In this document: positions 15,276 to 24,462 of the stretch, piece by piece
Numbering within the stretch: the stretch's first letter is position 1
Layout: every line of letters starts with the position of its first letter
From: Rhabdobacter roseus
GTDB taxonomy: Bacteria > Bacteroidota > Bacteroidia > Cytophagales > Spirosomataceae
Direction: 5' to 3'
NCBI RefSeq assembly: GCF_014202275.1
Contig: NZ_JACHGF010000001.1
Coordinates: 992,001 to 1,056,000, forward strand
DNA: 64,000 nt
The notes under the pieces: generated by a model
Databases searched by the model: none
The model's input: the letters and a program-made list of their open reading frames with translations, nothing else
Told to the model about the DNA's origin: nothing
Position numbers and translations under genes: made by a program

Positions 15276-16799
15276 ATGGGGATTATCATCCGCCAAGGAT
15301 TAAAGAGTTCCGTCGTGACGTACGTGGGCGTACTGATCGGTATGTTCAACGTACTGATTCTCTACAACCGTTTCCTGAGCCAGGAGCAGCTGGGCCTTTA
15401 CGCCTCCACGCTCCTGACGTTCCCCGTTATCTACATGTCGTTTGTGCTGCTGGGGGTACCTTCCACGGCGGTACGTTTTCACAGCCAGTTTCAGGGCGAG
15501 GCGGCGCGTCGGCAGCTTTTCAGCTTCATACTCATTGTGCCCTTTCTGGGGCTTTGTGCGTTCACGCTGCTGTACCTGCTCTTCAAGCCGTTCTACATCG
15601 ACTTCTACGCGGAGCACTCGCCCATGCTGGTGCGCTACTACTACGTATTCATTCCGCTCACGGCGGGCATGGCGTACCTGCTGGCGCTGGAGGCCTACTC
15701 GCGCATTCACCTCCGTATCGTGGTCCCATCGCTGATCCGGGAAGTGGGCCTGCGGCTGGCCAACAGCGTTTTTGTGGTCCTGTTTGGGCTGGGGTACATC
15801 ACGTTCGACACCATGGTGAGCCTGACGGTGCTGAGCTACGCGCTGGCCATCGCGGCTATTTTGGTGTACCTGCACTTCCAGGGCAACCTCTACCGCTCGC
15901 TCGACTTCGGCTTTATCCGGCATCCAGCCTTCAAGGAAATGTACCGCTACGGGCTGTGGGTACTTTTGGCCGGGGCCAGTGCGGCCCTGCTGCCGCACAT
16001 CGAGAAAATCCTGCTGCCGGGCTTTGAGGGCGGCCTGGGCAACACCGCCATTTTCGACATCGCCTCGCGCATTGCGCTCGTGATCGCCATCCCGCGCAAC
16101 AGCATCGTCATGATCAGCGCCCCCATCATTTCGGAAGCTTACCTCCGCAACGACCTGGCGCACATCGACACCATTTATAAGAAATCGTCCCTCAATCTCT
16201 TCATCATTGGCTCGTTTTTGCTGCTGGGGATTTGGGGCAATATCGACTCCATCTTTACGCTTATTCCCAAGTCCGACATCTACGCGCAGGGCAAATGGGT
16301 GGTGCTCATGATCGGGCTGGGGCGGGTCGTGGACATGATGACCGGCCTGAACTCCGAAATCCTGGTCAACTCGCGCTACTACCGCTACGACATCGTGTTT
16401 ATGGTGTTCCTGACGGCCCTGCTCCTGGTGAGTAACCTGTCGCTGATCCCGGCCTTTGGCTTCAACGGGGCGGCGGCGGCGGCGCTGCTCTCCACGGTGG
16501 TCTACAACGCCTCCAAGCTGTTTTTTATCTGGTACAAAATGGGCATTCAGCCCTTTACGGGCGCTACGCTGAAGGTGGCGGTGCTCATAGCAGGTACCTA
16601 CGCGCTGCTGTGGTTCATTCCGCACCCGGCCACGCCCACGCTGCTGGCCACCCTGCTGGACGTAGCGCTGCGGTCGGTGGTGGTGGTGGTTCTTTTTGGC
16701 GGCGGGGTACTGGCCTGGCGCGTGTCGGACGATATTTCGGCGGGTTTCCGGGCGGGTTGGTCCTTGGTGCGCAGTAGGGTACTTAAAAAAGTACCCTAA
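15276..16799 (+). CDS. Oligosaccharide flippase (Wzx-like, MATE/PST superfamily)
   Basis: 507 residues with about 12-14 hydrophobic helices and a helix-rich start (MGIIIRQGLKSSVVTYVGVLIGMFNVLILYN split over two segments), the N-terminal pattern of polysaccharide transporters. Charged loops such as NTAIFDIASRIALVIAIPRN and a C-terminal basic tail are typical. It would move lipid-linked glycan units across the inner membrane. It stands between the WecB epimerase and a run of methyltransferase/glycosyltransferase genes. No polymerase (Wzy) or ligase is visible nearby, so the repeat-unit pathway is incomplete here. Confidence 0.88.
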   Translation: MGIIIRQGLKSSVVTYVGVLIGMFNVLILYNRFLSQEQLGLYASTLLTFPVIYMSFVLLGVPSTAVRFHSQFQGEAARRQLFSFILIVPFLGLCAFTLLYLLFKPFYIDFYAEHSPMLVRYYYVFIPLTAGMAYLLALEAYSRIHLRIVVPSLIREVGLRLANSVFVVLFGLGYITFDTMVSLTVLSYALAIAAILVYLHFQGNLYRSLDFGFIRHPAFKEMYRYGLWVLLAGASAALLPHIEKILLPGFEGGLGNTAIFDIASRIALVIAIPRNSIVMISAPIISEAYLRNDLAHIDTIYKKSSLNLFIIGSFLLLGIWGNIDSIFTLIPKSDIYAQGKWVVLMIGLGRVVDMMTGLNSEILVNSRYYRYDIVFMVFLTALLLVSNLSLIPAFGFNGAAAAALLSTVVYNASKLFFIWYKMGIQPFTGATLKVAVLIAGTYALLWFIPHPATPTLLATLLDVALRSVVVVVLFGGGVLAWRVSDDISAGFRAGWSLVRSRVLKKVP

Positions 16800-16843
16800 G
16801 TATCTCACCCGCTTGGTGTCGCCGTCGGCACCCTAACTTTTTG

Positions 16844-16851
16844 TATCTTTG
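16844..16851 (+). promoter_or_regulatory. Possible -7 promoter element before the methyltransferase gene
   Basis: TATCTTTG fits TAnnTTTG, 48 bases before ATG 16899. No well-spaced TTG -33 element is visible, so support is weak. Confidence 0.35.
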
Positions 16852-16898
16852 GCAAAATAATAAACGAACGTCGGCCCGTCGGTCCGGCCTTTTTGAAT

Positions 16899-17513
16899 AT
16901 GATTTCTACCGAAAAACTCATTGCTGGTTTTCTTAAAAAACCCTACAGCCAGTTTCAGCTAAGTACCTATGACCCCACTCAGCCCGTGCGGCTGGTGATT
17001 GGCTCGGGCTACTCGTTTCTCAAAGGCTGGATCTTGACCGACATCGAAACGCTGAACATTCTTAAAAAAGAAGATTGGGCCGTTTATTTTCCCGAAAATA
17101 CGGTGGATCGTATCCTGGCCGAGCACGTCTGGGAGCACTTCACCGAAGCCGAAGGAAAGCTGGCCTTTACCAACTGCCATACCTTCCTGAAGCCCGGCGG
17201 GGTACTTCGCGTGGCCGTGCCGGACGGTTTTCATCCTGACCCGGACTACATCAATAACGTAAAGCCCGGCGGCACCGGCGACGGCGCCGACGACCACAAG
17301 ATCCTCTACAACTACCGGCTCATGGGGGCGTTTCTGGAAGAGATCGGCTTCAAGGTACACGCGCTGGAGTACTTCGACGAAAACGGACAATTTCATAAGG
17401 CTTCCTGGAGCCCCGAGGACGGCATGGTGCGGCGCTCGGCCGACCACGATCCGCGCAACCAGGACGGCCAGCTGCGGTATACCTCGCTGCTGATCGACGC
17501 CGAAAAACGCTAG
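16899..17513 (+). CDS. SAM-dependent methyltransferase-like protein of the glycan locus
   Basis: 204 residues from ATG 16899 (MISTEKLIAGF). It has the reduced pattern of COG4627-type predicted methyltransferases: VRLVIGSGYSFLKGWILTDIE in place of the usual glycine loop, then AEHVWEHFTEAEGKLAFTNCHTFLKPGGVLRVAVPDG, which matches the strand 4/5 region of methyltransferase type 11. The C-terminus (FHKASWSPEDGMVRRSADHD) is conserved-looking. The next gene begins 3 bases after the stop, so the two are co-transcribed. Acceptor unknown. Confidence 0.75.
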   Translation: MISTEKLIAGFLKKPYSQFQLSTYDPTQPVRLVIGSGYSFLKGWILTDIETLNILKKEDWAVYFPENTVDRILAEHVWEHFTEAEGKLAFTNCHTFLKPGGVLRVAVPDGFHPDPDYINNVKPGGTGDGADDHKILYNYRLMGAFLEEIGFKVHALEYFDENGQFHKASWSPEDGMVRRSADHDPRNQDGQLRYTSLLIDAEKR

Positions 17514-17516
17514 CCC

Positions 17517-18413
17517 ATGCCCGAGGTACTTGCGCCCGTCGTGCTGTTTTGTTATAACCGTCCCTGGCACCTACGGCAGACCGTCGAAGCCCTGGCGGCC
17601 AACGCGCTGGCGCCGGAGACGGAGCTCATTGTGTTTTCGGATGGGCCCAAAACCGAGGCCGAAGTACCCCTGGTGCAGGAGGTCCGGGGGTACCTGAGTA
17701 CGGTGGAAGGTTTTAAAAGTACCCATGTCGTGGCGGCGGCGCAGAATCGCGGCCTGGCGGTCTCCGTGATTGCGGGCGTGAGTGAGGTACTTGCGCGCCA
17801 CGAGCGGGTGGTGGTGCTGGAAGACGACATGCTCTGCACGCCCGACTTCCTAGATTTCATGAACGAAGCTTTAGGTACCTATAAAAATAGAGCGGATGTT
17901 TTTTCCGTAACGGGCTACGCACCGCCCTTGGCCCTGCCGCCCAAGTACCCCCACGATGTGTACCTGGTGCCGCGCACCAGTTCCTGGGGTTGGGGTACCT
18001 GGCGCAACCGCTGGCAGCAAGCCGACTGGCAAGTACTTGACTTTGAAAAACTACGGAAAAACAAAGCCGAGCGACGAAAACTCACCCGCGGTGGCGAAGA
18101 CCTCTGGCCCATGCTCGTGAAGCAGCAGCGCGGCGTCATCGACTCGTGGTCGGTGCGCTGGACCTACAGCCAGGCGCGGCGCGGCGCGTACAGCCTGTAC
18201 CCGGTGCGCTCCAAGATCCGGAACATCGGTACCGACGGCAGCGGTACTAACTTCACGTTCAGTACGTCGTATTACGGCGAGGAGCTGAGTGACCAGCAGG
18301 TACACTTCCCGCCCGAGCTACGTCCCGACCCGGCGGTGCAGGAGGTACTTGGGCGGTTTTATAAACTACCCTGGCCCGTAAAAATCAAGAACTGGCTGCG
18401 CTACCGAATTTGA
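17517..18413 (+). CDS. Glycosyltransferase family 2-like protein
   Basis: 298 residues. The N-terminus PVVLFCYNRPWHLRQTVEAL is the nucleotide-sugar-binding start of GT-A enzymes; LIVFSDGP and VVVLEDDMLCTPDFLDFM (acidic motif near residues 98-115) supply the metal/nucleotide site; TSSWGWGTWRNRWQQADW in the middle is typical of sugar transferases that lack a membrane anchor. It lies 3 bases after the methyltransferase and just before the FkbM gene, so it probably builds the same surface glycan. Sugar specificity is not readable. Confidence 0.85.
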   Translation: MPEVLAPVVLFCYNRPWHLRQTVEALAANALAPETELIVFSDGPKTEAEVPLVQEVRGYLSTVEGFKSTHVVAAAQNRGLAVSVIAGVSEVLARHERVVVLEDDMLCTPDFLDFMNEALGTYKNRADVFSVTGYAPPLALPPKYPHDVYLVPRTSSWGWGTWRNRWQQADWQVLDFEKLRKNKAERRKLTRGGEDLWPMLVKQQRGVIDSWSVRWTYSQARRGAYSLYPVRSKIRNIGTDGSGTNFTFSTSYYGEELSDQQVHFPPELRPDPAVQEVLGRFYKLPWPVKIKNWLRYRI

Positions 18414-18464
18414 AGGTACCGGCGCTGCGCCTTCTATCCTTACTAAAATTGCTATCTTCGCCCC

Positions 18465-19271
18465 ATGTTTTGGCTACGCTACCTTCTCAAAGAACCCTAC
18501 CGCACGCTCCGCACCGCCCGAGACCGCGAGTTTGTGCAGCTGCTGCGGCGCTACGGCGACCGCCCCCGCCACGAGCTCACGCAGGTGTCGTTTGGGAAAT
18601 ACACGCTCCAGGTACCTGACGTGATGTCGTTTTTGTTTCAGCATAAGGAAATCTTTGCCGACGAATTTTACCACTTCCAAACTACCGAAAGTACCCCCGT
18701 GATTCTGGACTGCGGGGCTAACGTGGGCATGAGCGTGCTGTACTTCAAGGAGCTGTACCCCGCGGCCCGCATCACGGCTTTTGAGGCCGAGCCCGCCATC
18801 GCCGACCTGCTCCGGGCCAACCTGCTCCGCAACGTCATCACCGACGTGGAGGTGGTAGACCGCGCCGTCTGGACCGACGACGAGGGCGTGTGGTTTGGGA
18901 GCGAGGCCGCCGATTCTTCCTCCATCTTTTCTACCGCCGAGCGCCGCCAGGTACCCTCCGTGCGGCTACGCAACTACCTCGTGGCCGAGGAGCGCATCGA
19001 CTTCCTGAAAATAGACATCGAAGGGGCCGAGATCGAGGTACTTCAGGACTGCCACGACGTGCTGGGGCACGTTCAGAATCTCTTCGTGGAGTTTCATTCG
19101 TACGTTGACCACCCGCAGGGGCTGGCCGGCGTCATGAGGGTATTTGAAGAGAACGGCTTCCGGTACTACGTCGATACCAACCAGCACCGTCTGCGTCCGT
19201 TCACGAACCACCGCTACCGCGACAACGACGTGATGGATCTGCAACTGAACATCTTTGGGTACCGTCCTTGA
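18465..19271 (+). CDS. FkbM-family methyltransferase
   Basis: 268 residues. The family hallmark is clear: VILDCGANVGMSVLYFKELYPAARITAFEAEPA (residues about 80-112), followed by VVDRAVWTDDEGVWFGS and the segment RIDFLKIDIEGAEIEVLQD near 185. FkbM enzymes O-methylate hydroxyls of polyketides or sugars. It is the last gene of the glycan series, 51 bases after the glycosyltransferase, so the likely target is a sugar of that glycan. Confidence 0.88.
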   Translation: MFWLRYLLKEPYRTLRTARDREFVQLLRRYGDRPRHELTQVSFGKYTLQVPDVMSFLFQHKEIFADEFYHFQTTESTPVILDCGANVGMSVLYFKELYPAARITAFEAEPAIADLLRANLLRNVITDVEVVDRAVWTDDEGVWFGSEAADSSSIFSTAERRQVPSVRLRNYLVAEERIDFLKIDIEGAEIEVLQDCHDVLGHVQNLFVEFHSYVDHPQGLAGVMRVFEENGFRYYVDTNQHRLRPFTNHRYRDNDVMDLQLNIFGYRP

Positions 19272-19517
19272 AAAGTACCCCTCAGTGCCCAACTCCTTTT
19301 CAGCTCATCCAAAGTACCTTCCGGGGTACTTTAAGGTTCCCGATTTGCCTTGATGGCAAGGTACTTACGAAGTACTTTAGCCACTACGTAAGTAGGTGTC
19401 ATTAGGACACATCTTTCTCTTTATCAAATTATTAAATTCTTTTACGAATTGGAAAAGTATTAATAAGTATTTTTTGCTTTGTAAAATAATTAAGACCCAT
19501 TTAAATCAATTGACGCA

Positions 19518-22500
19518 ATGAAACAACTTTCCTCTTTCTCTCCTCCGGCGGTGGCCTGGTACGTATGGTTGCTGGTGGTCTGCGGGCTTAGTGTCCCGCA
19601 GAGTTATGCCCAAACCGACGCGCTGGCTTCGGCCCGAGGTACTTTGGCCAGCCGGAGCACCAAGGCCGTCGACATCACGGTGACCGGGCGCGTGCTGGAC
19701 GCCACCACCAACGAAGCCCTGGTGGGCTGTAACATTCTGGTAAAAGGTACCCAACGCGGTACCAACACCGACGCCGACGGGCGCTACTCCATTGCCGTGC
19801 CCGACGGCAACGCCGTGCTGGTGTTTGGCTTTATTGGCTACGAAAAACAGGAGATCGTGGTAGGTACCCAAACAACCCTCGACGTAATGCTGAAGTCCGA
19901 AGCCTCTGACCTGAGCCAGGTGGTGGTGATCGGGTACGGAAGTGCCTCCAAAAAAGACATGACCGGCGCGGTGAAGTCGCTGAAAAGTACCGAGTTCAAC
20001 CAGGGGATTATCAACTCCCCCGAGCAGCTGCTACAAGGAAAAGTATCGGGCGTGAACGTAACCTCCGCCAGCGGTGAACCCGGCGGAGCGCAGGGCATCA
20101 CGATCCGGGGGCCGGGCGGCGTCCGGACGGGAAGTACCCCGCTCTTTGTGGTAGACGGCATGGCGCTAGACAACTCAAGTACCGGCGGCGCTACCAATCC
20201 GCTCAACTTCCTCAACCCGCAGGACATCGAGTCCATCGACGTACTGAAAGACGCCTCGGCGACGGCCATCTACGGCTCACGTGGGGCCAACGGCGTGGTA
20301 CTCATCACCACCCGCAAGGGCAAGGCGGGCGTCTCTACCATCAACTATTCGTCGAGCCTGGGTATCTCTACGCTGGCCCGCGCGCTGGACGTGTATTCGG
20401 CCGATGAGTACCGGCGGCAGGTACCTGCCGTGGGCGGCGTGCTGGAAGACCTGGGCGGAAATACCGACTGGCAGCGGGAAATTACCCGCACGGCCTATAC
20501 CCACAACCACAACCTGTCGCTGGGTGGCGGAGCCGACAAGCTGACCTACTACGGCTCCTTTGGCCTGCAAAAGCAGCAGGGGATTTTGAAAAACAGCCAG
20601 ATGAACCGCTACACGGGCCGGATCAACGTGAGCCAGAAGTTTCTGGAAGACCGCCTGAGCGTAGACGTAAACCTGAATGCTACCTACACCCAAAATGAGC
20701 GCCCGCCGATCGGGAGTATGCTGGGCGGTGCGATTTCGGCCAACCCTACCTACCCCGCCTACGACGCCAACGGCCGGCCTTTCCGCTACGCCAGCGGCAT
20801 TAATCCACTCATTACGCTGGGGCTGGAGAAAGACGTGACGAACATCAACCGCGTGCTCGGAAACATTTCGCCTTCCTTCAAGATCATCGAGGGGCTGGTG
20901 TATAAGCTAAACTTCGGAATTGACAATTCCAGCTCGGTACGCGATCTACAGTCGCTGCCCAACGCCGAGCCGTTGCAGGAAGGCCGCCTGGAGACGATCT
21001 ATACCTGGAATAGGAACAAGCTCATCGAAAACTACGTCACCTACACGCTTTCCCAAAACAGCCACAACCTGACGGCCCTGGCCGGGCATTCGTACCAGAA
21101 GATTTTTGTGCAGGGACGCAGCAACAGCATCAATAAATTCCCCATTTCCGACATTGAGCCCATCTACAATCCGGGGCTGGGCCAGGAGCTAACGCTTGCC
21201 CTCAACAGGCTGGGCGGCTACGCTTTTATCAACGAGCTGCAGTCGTTCTTCTCGCGGGTCAACTACCAGTTCAAAGACAAGTACCTGTTTACGGCCACCG
21301 TGCGGGCCGACGGCTCGTCCAAATTCGGGGCCAACAACAAGTACGGGGTTTTCCCGTCGTTCTCGGCGGGCTGGCGGCTTTCCGAAGAGGCCTTCATGAA
21401 GTCGTCGCCTTTCTACGACCTCAAACTACGCGCGGGTTGGGGACAAACGGGTAACCAGGAAATTCCGCCCAAAATCACGCAGGCGCTGTTTACCTCGCAG
21501 GTATCGGCCTCGACGAGCTACCCGCTGTACCCCACGGGGCCGTATCCGGCGGGTACTTCCTACTCGCGCCTGGCCAACCCTAATATCCAGTGGGAAATCT
21601 CGACCCAGACCGACCTCGGGCTCGACTTCGGGCTCTTCAACGGGGCGTTGTCAGGTACCTTGGATCTGTTCCGGAAGGTATCAAACGGCATTCTGCTGGA
21701 AGTTATCCCGGCCGATCCCGTACAGCCCGCGGGTACTTTCTGGACCAACGTGCAGGACATGAACATCATTAACCAGGGTGCCGAGCTGGAGCTGAACTAT
21801 CGCTACACGGCCACCAATGGCTTGCGCTTCGACCTGGGAGGAAACATTACGTTCATCAAAAACCAGGTGACCAACTCACCGTACTCGGTGATTCCCTCGG
21901 GTTCGGCTTCGGGCTCGGGTCTTACCTCGGCTACCATCAATGGCTACATCAACAACCAGCCCATTGGTACTTTCTACCTGAAAGAATTCACCGGCTTCGA
22001 CGAGCAAGGCATCAGTACCTTCCGGGATGTTGACGGCGACGGGATCATCACCGACAACGACCGCGTACCTGTGGGTAGCGCACTGCCCACGCGGATGTTC
22101 AATCTCAACGGAAGCGTGGCTTACAAGGGCTTCGACTTGCAGGCCAACTTCAACGGCGTAGCCGGTAACAAGCTCTACGACAATACGGCCAACGCCAATT
22201 TTTACAAGCTACGCTTAACTAAAGGCCTCAATACCACGCCCGAGGCCGTAGAGTACCCCAACGAATCCATCAACAACTCGGCACCGGTGTCGTCCAGGTA
22301 CCTCAAAGACGGCGCTTTCTTTCGGCTCAATAACCTCTCGCTGGGCTACAATTTCAACACCAGGGCGCTGGGCATCAACCGTTGGGTATCAGCCGTACGC
22401 CTTTCGGCGACGGGCCAGAACCTGATCGTGTGGACCAAGTACGACGGCTACGATCCGGAAGTCAATACCGACCGCACCATCAACGGCATTTCTTCCTACG

Positions 22501-22565
22501 GGATCGACTACCTGAGCTACCCCAAGGCGCGCACCGTAGTACTGGGCCTGAACGTAACTTTCTAA
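19518..22565 (+). CDS. SusC/RagA-family TonB-dependent outer membrane transporter
   Basis: 1015 residues. Signal peptide to about 31 (VPQSYAQTD), then a carboxypeptidase-regulatory-like beta-sandwich (DITVTGRVLDATTNEALVGCNILVKGTQRGTNTDADGRYSIAVPDG), a plug domain containing VVVIGYGSASKKDMTGAVKSL and the SusC signature IESIDVLKDASATAIYGSRGANGVVLITT near 240, and a 22-strand barrel ending in the C-terminal aromatic strand TVVLGLNVTF. It imports a bound polymer fragment across the outer membrane with the SusD partner encoded 13 bases downstream. No glycosidases or sigma/anti-sigma genes adjoin, so the substrate is unknown; many such orphan pairs bind glycans or peptides. Confidence 0.96.
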   Translation: MKQLSSFSPPAVAWYVWLLVVCGLSVPQSYAQTDALASARGTLASRSTKAVDITVTGRVLDATTNEALVGCNILVKGTQRGTNTDADGRYSIAVPDGNAVLVFGFIGYEKQEIVVGTQTTLDVMLKSEASDLSQVVVIGYGSASKKDMTGAVKSLKSTEFNQGIINSPEQLLQGKVSGVNVTSASGEPGGAQGITIRGPGGVRTGSTPLFVVDGMALDNSSTGGATNPLNFLNPQDIESIDVLKDASATAIYGSRGANGVVLITTRKGKAGVSTINYSSSLGISTLARALDVYSADEYRRQVPAVGGVLEDLGGNTDWQREITRTAYTHNHNLSLGGGADKLTYYGSFGLQKQQGILKNSQMNRYTGRINVSQKFLEDRLSVDVNLNATYTQNERPPIGSMLGGAISANPTYPAYDANGRPFRYASGINPLITLGLEKDVTNINRVLGNISPSFKIIEGLVYKLNFGIDNSSSVRDLQSLPNAEPLQEGRLETIYTWNRNKLIENYVTYTLSQNSHNLTALAGHSYQKIFVQGRSNSINKFPISDIEPIYNPGLGQELTLALNRLGGYAFINELQSFFSRVNYQFKDKYLFTATVRADGSSKFGANNKYGVFPSFSAGWRLSEEAFMKSSPFYDLKLRAGWGQTGNQEIPPKITQALFTSQVSASTSYPLYPTGPYPAGTSYSRLANPNIQWEISTQTDLGLDFGLFNGALSGTLDLFRKVSNGILLEVIPADPVQPAGTFWTNVQDMNIINQGAELELNYRYTATNGLRFDLGGNITFIKNQVTNSPYSVIPSGSASGSGLTSATINGYINNQPIGTFYLKEFTGFDEQGISTFRDVDGDGIITDNDRVPVGSALPTRMFNLNGSVAYKGFDLQANFNGVAGNKLYDNTANANFYKLRLTKGLNTTPEAVEYPNESINNSAPVSSRYLKDGAFFRLNNLSLGYNFNTRALGINRWVSAVRLSATGQNLIVWTKYDGYDPEVNTDRTINGISSYGIDYLSYPKARTVVLGLNVTF

Positions 22566-22578
22566 CATTTTTGTACTT

Positions 22579-24264
22579 ATGAAAAAGAAACTATATTCTC
22601 TACTGATCGTAGCGGCGGCGCTAAGTACCTATAGCTGTACCGACCTGAACGAAATCGTGTTGGATGAAACCTCCGCCTCGGGCCTTTCCGACAAGCAAGC
22701 CGCCGAGGGGATCATCGCGCCGGTGTATGCGCGGCTGCCGGATATTTTCCTGCATACCAACTACTTCAACCTACAGGAAATCTCGACCGACGAAGCCATC
22801 TTGCCCTACCGCGGTGGTACCGACTGGGGCGACAACGGGATCTACCTCTCGATGCACCGGCACACCTACACCAGCACCGATCCCAACCTCCGCAATACCT
22901 GGAACCTGATCCTGCAAGGAATGTCGCGGGCCATTACGGCCATCAACACCCTGCCGACGCTCAACGACCCTTCGGCCAAGACGTTCCTGGCCGAAGCGCG
23001 GGGGATGCGTGCCTACTATTCCATGCTGACGCTGGACCTTTTCGGACTGGTGTTTATGAAGGATGATCTGGGTGCCAACTCGACGATCCTGCGCGGTGAT
23101 GCGGCCGTGGAGTACATTAAAAGTGAGCTTTTGGCCGTGGAGCCCAACCTCGAAACCGGCGTAGGTCCCGGTCGGCTTACCAAAGGTGCCGCCTGGGCTT
23201 TACTGGCGCGCCTGCACCTCAACGCCGCCGTCTATCGCGATCCTTACGCTACGCAATTTACGTTCAAGCCGGAGGATATGGACAAAGTTGTGGAGTATAG
23301 CGACAAGATCATCAACTCGGGACAGTACCAGCTCTCGCGTGACTATTTTTCTATCTTTAATTCCAACAACCACGACAACAAGGAGCTGATCTTTGCCGTA
23401 GACCAACGCGCCGACCTCAACGGGCACAACCGCATGGCCTACTTCTCGTTGTCCGGTGATCAATTCCCGCTGCCAGCCTACCCGGCCGCCAACGGCACCG
23501 ACGGCCCTGGCATCACGTCTGATTTTTACCGTACGTGGGTCAATGCCTACGCGCCCCTGGACCCCAAGGTAGATCCCCGCTTTTACAAGCAGAACCTCTC
23601 CATCTATACCAACCCCGGCGACTCCTGCGTGGCCGAGGCCGACTTCCACGTCGATCGGGGTATTCTGCGCGGGCAGCAGTACGGGTTGATCCGTCGGAAT
23701 GGGGTGTTTTTGAAGTGTCCCAACGGTAATTTTAAAGTGGGCAAGCTCCACCACGACACCCGCAACCTACCCAACCTACCCGTTAATTTTACGGAGCAAA
23801 TTGACTTTACCGTGGCGGGCAGCAACTACTACACCGGCTACCGGGTAGAGAAGTACGAGTTTAGCCGGAAGTCGGTGAGTGGTCGTAACTTTGGCGAAGC
23901 CGATCTTTCCATTGTGCGCCTGGCCGACGTGTACCTCATGCGGGCCGAAGCCAAGCTTCGCAAAAGCAACGATGCCGCCGGAGCCCTGACCGACGTCAAT
24001 GCCGTGCGCGCCGCCCGGACCATCTCTACCCCGCCGCCCCCGCTCACAGCCATGTCGCTGGACCTGCTCTACCGCGAGCGCGGCTTTGAGTTTTACTGGG
24101 AAATGGTGCGTCGGACCGACATGATTCGTTTTGGCAAGTACGAAGGTACCTGGACGGAAAAAACCAACACCGACAAAAACAAACGGATTTTCCCGATTCC
24201 GCAAACGGCCATCGACGGGGCCTCCAACCTGCCGGGGTACCTGAAGCAAAACCAGGGGTACTAG
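22579..24264 (+). CDS. SusD/RagB-family surface lipoprotein
   Basis: 561 residues. Lipoprotein signal with Cys at residue 20 (STYSCTDLNE). The SusD TPR-type fold is visible: NLRNTWNLILQGMSRAITAINTL, AEARGMRAYYSMLTLDLFGLVFM and the C-terminal RLADVYLMRAEAKLRKSNDAAGALTDVNAVRAAR, followed by LLYRERGFEFYWEMVRRTDMIRFGKY, all signature blocks. It is the substrate-capturing lid of the SusC transporter upstream; the 13-base gap means one transcript. The terminator at 24289-24338 closes the unit. Confidence 0.96.
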   Translation: MKKKLYSLLIVAAALSTYSCTDLNEIVLDETSASGLSDKQAAEGIIAPVYARLPDIFLHTNYFNLQEISTDEAILPYRGGTDWGDNGIYLSMHRHTYTSTDPNLRNTWNLILQGMSRAITAINTLPTLNDPSAKTFLAEARGMRAYYSMLTLDLFGLVFMKDDLGANSTILRGDAAVEYIKSELLAVEPNLETGVGPGRLTKGAAWALLARLHLNAAVYRDPYATQFTFKPEDMDKVVEYSDKIINSGQYQLSRDYFSIFNSNNHDNKELIFAVDQRADLNGHNRMAYFSLSGDQFPLPAYPAANGTDGPGITSDFYRTWVNAYAPLDPKVDPRFYKQNLSIYTNPGDSCVAEADFHVDRGILRGQQYGLIRRNGVFLKCPNGNFKVGKLHHDTRNLPNLPVNFTEQIDFTVAGSNYYTGYRVEKYEFSRKSVSGRNFGEADLSIVRLADVYLMRAEAKLRKSNDAAGALTDVNAVRAARTISTPPPPLTAMSLDLLYRERGFEFYWEMVRRTDMIRFGKYEGTWTEKTNTDKNKRIFPIPQTAIDGASNLPGYLKQNQGY

Positions 24265-24288
24265 CGAGGGTACTTTGACGGATACTTG

Positions 24289-24338
24289 AAAAGCAAATCG
24301 CCGATTTTCCTGAGGAGGAAAATCGGCGATTTGCTTTT
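24289..24338 (+). terminator. Strong hairpin terminator after susCD
   Basis: 22-bp perfect stem (24289-24310 with 24317-24338), 6-base loop, with T-rich 3' side. Confidence 0.85.
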
Positions 24339-24349
24339 GTAAATGAATG

Positions 24350-24440
24350 TGCGACCCCGCTGGGGTCGTAAGAAGCAGGTTGTGATGGCGATGGCTATAA
24401 ACGTGGGATTCCGTTCCACGGCGGCCTCTGGAGCCCAGCA
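24350..24440 (+). repeat. Dispersed repeat, copy A
   Basis: A REP-like hairpin (GCGACCCC-GCT-GGGGTCG, 24351-24368) is followed about 30 bases later by CTATAAACGTGGGATTCCGT and TCCACGGCGGCCTC. The same blocks recur at 45817-46000 (copy B, two arms in opposite orientation) and 47033-47118 (copy C). It lies between susD and the convergent carbonic anhydrase gene and holds no gene. Confidence 0.7.
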
Positions 24441-24462
24441 CGACGGCACGAGATGAGGTACC

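Noticed and set aside
15300-16808. 502-codon open frame on the - strand across the flippase gene
   Set aside because: It is antisense to a clear multi-helix transporter, and its translation is rich in His, Arg, Gln and Asp without any domain, typical of a GC-rich shadow frame.
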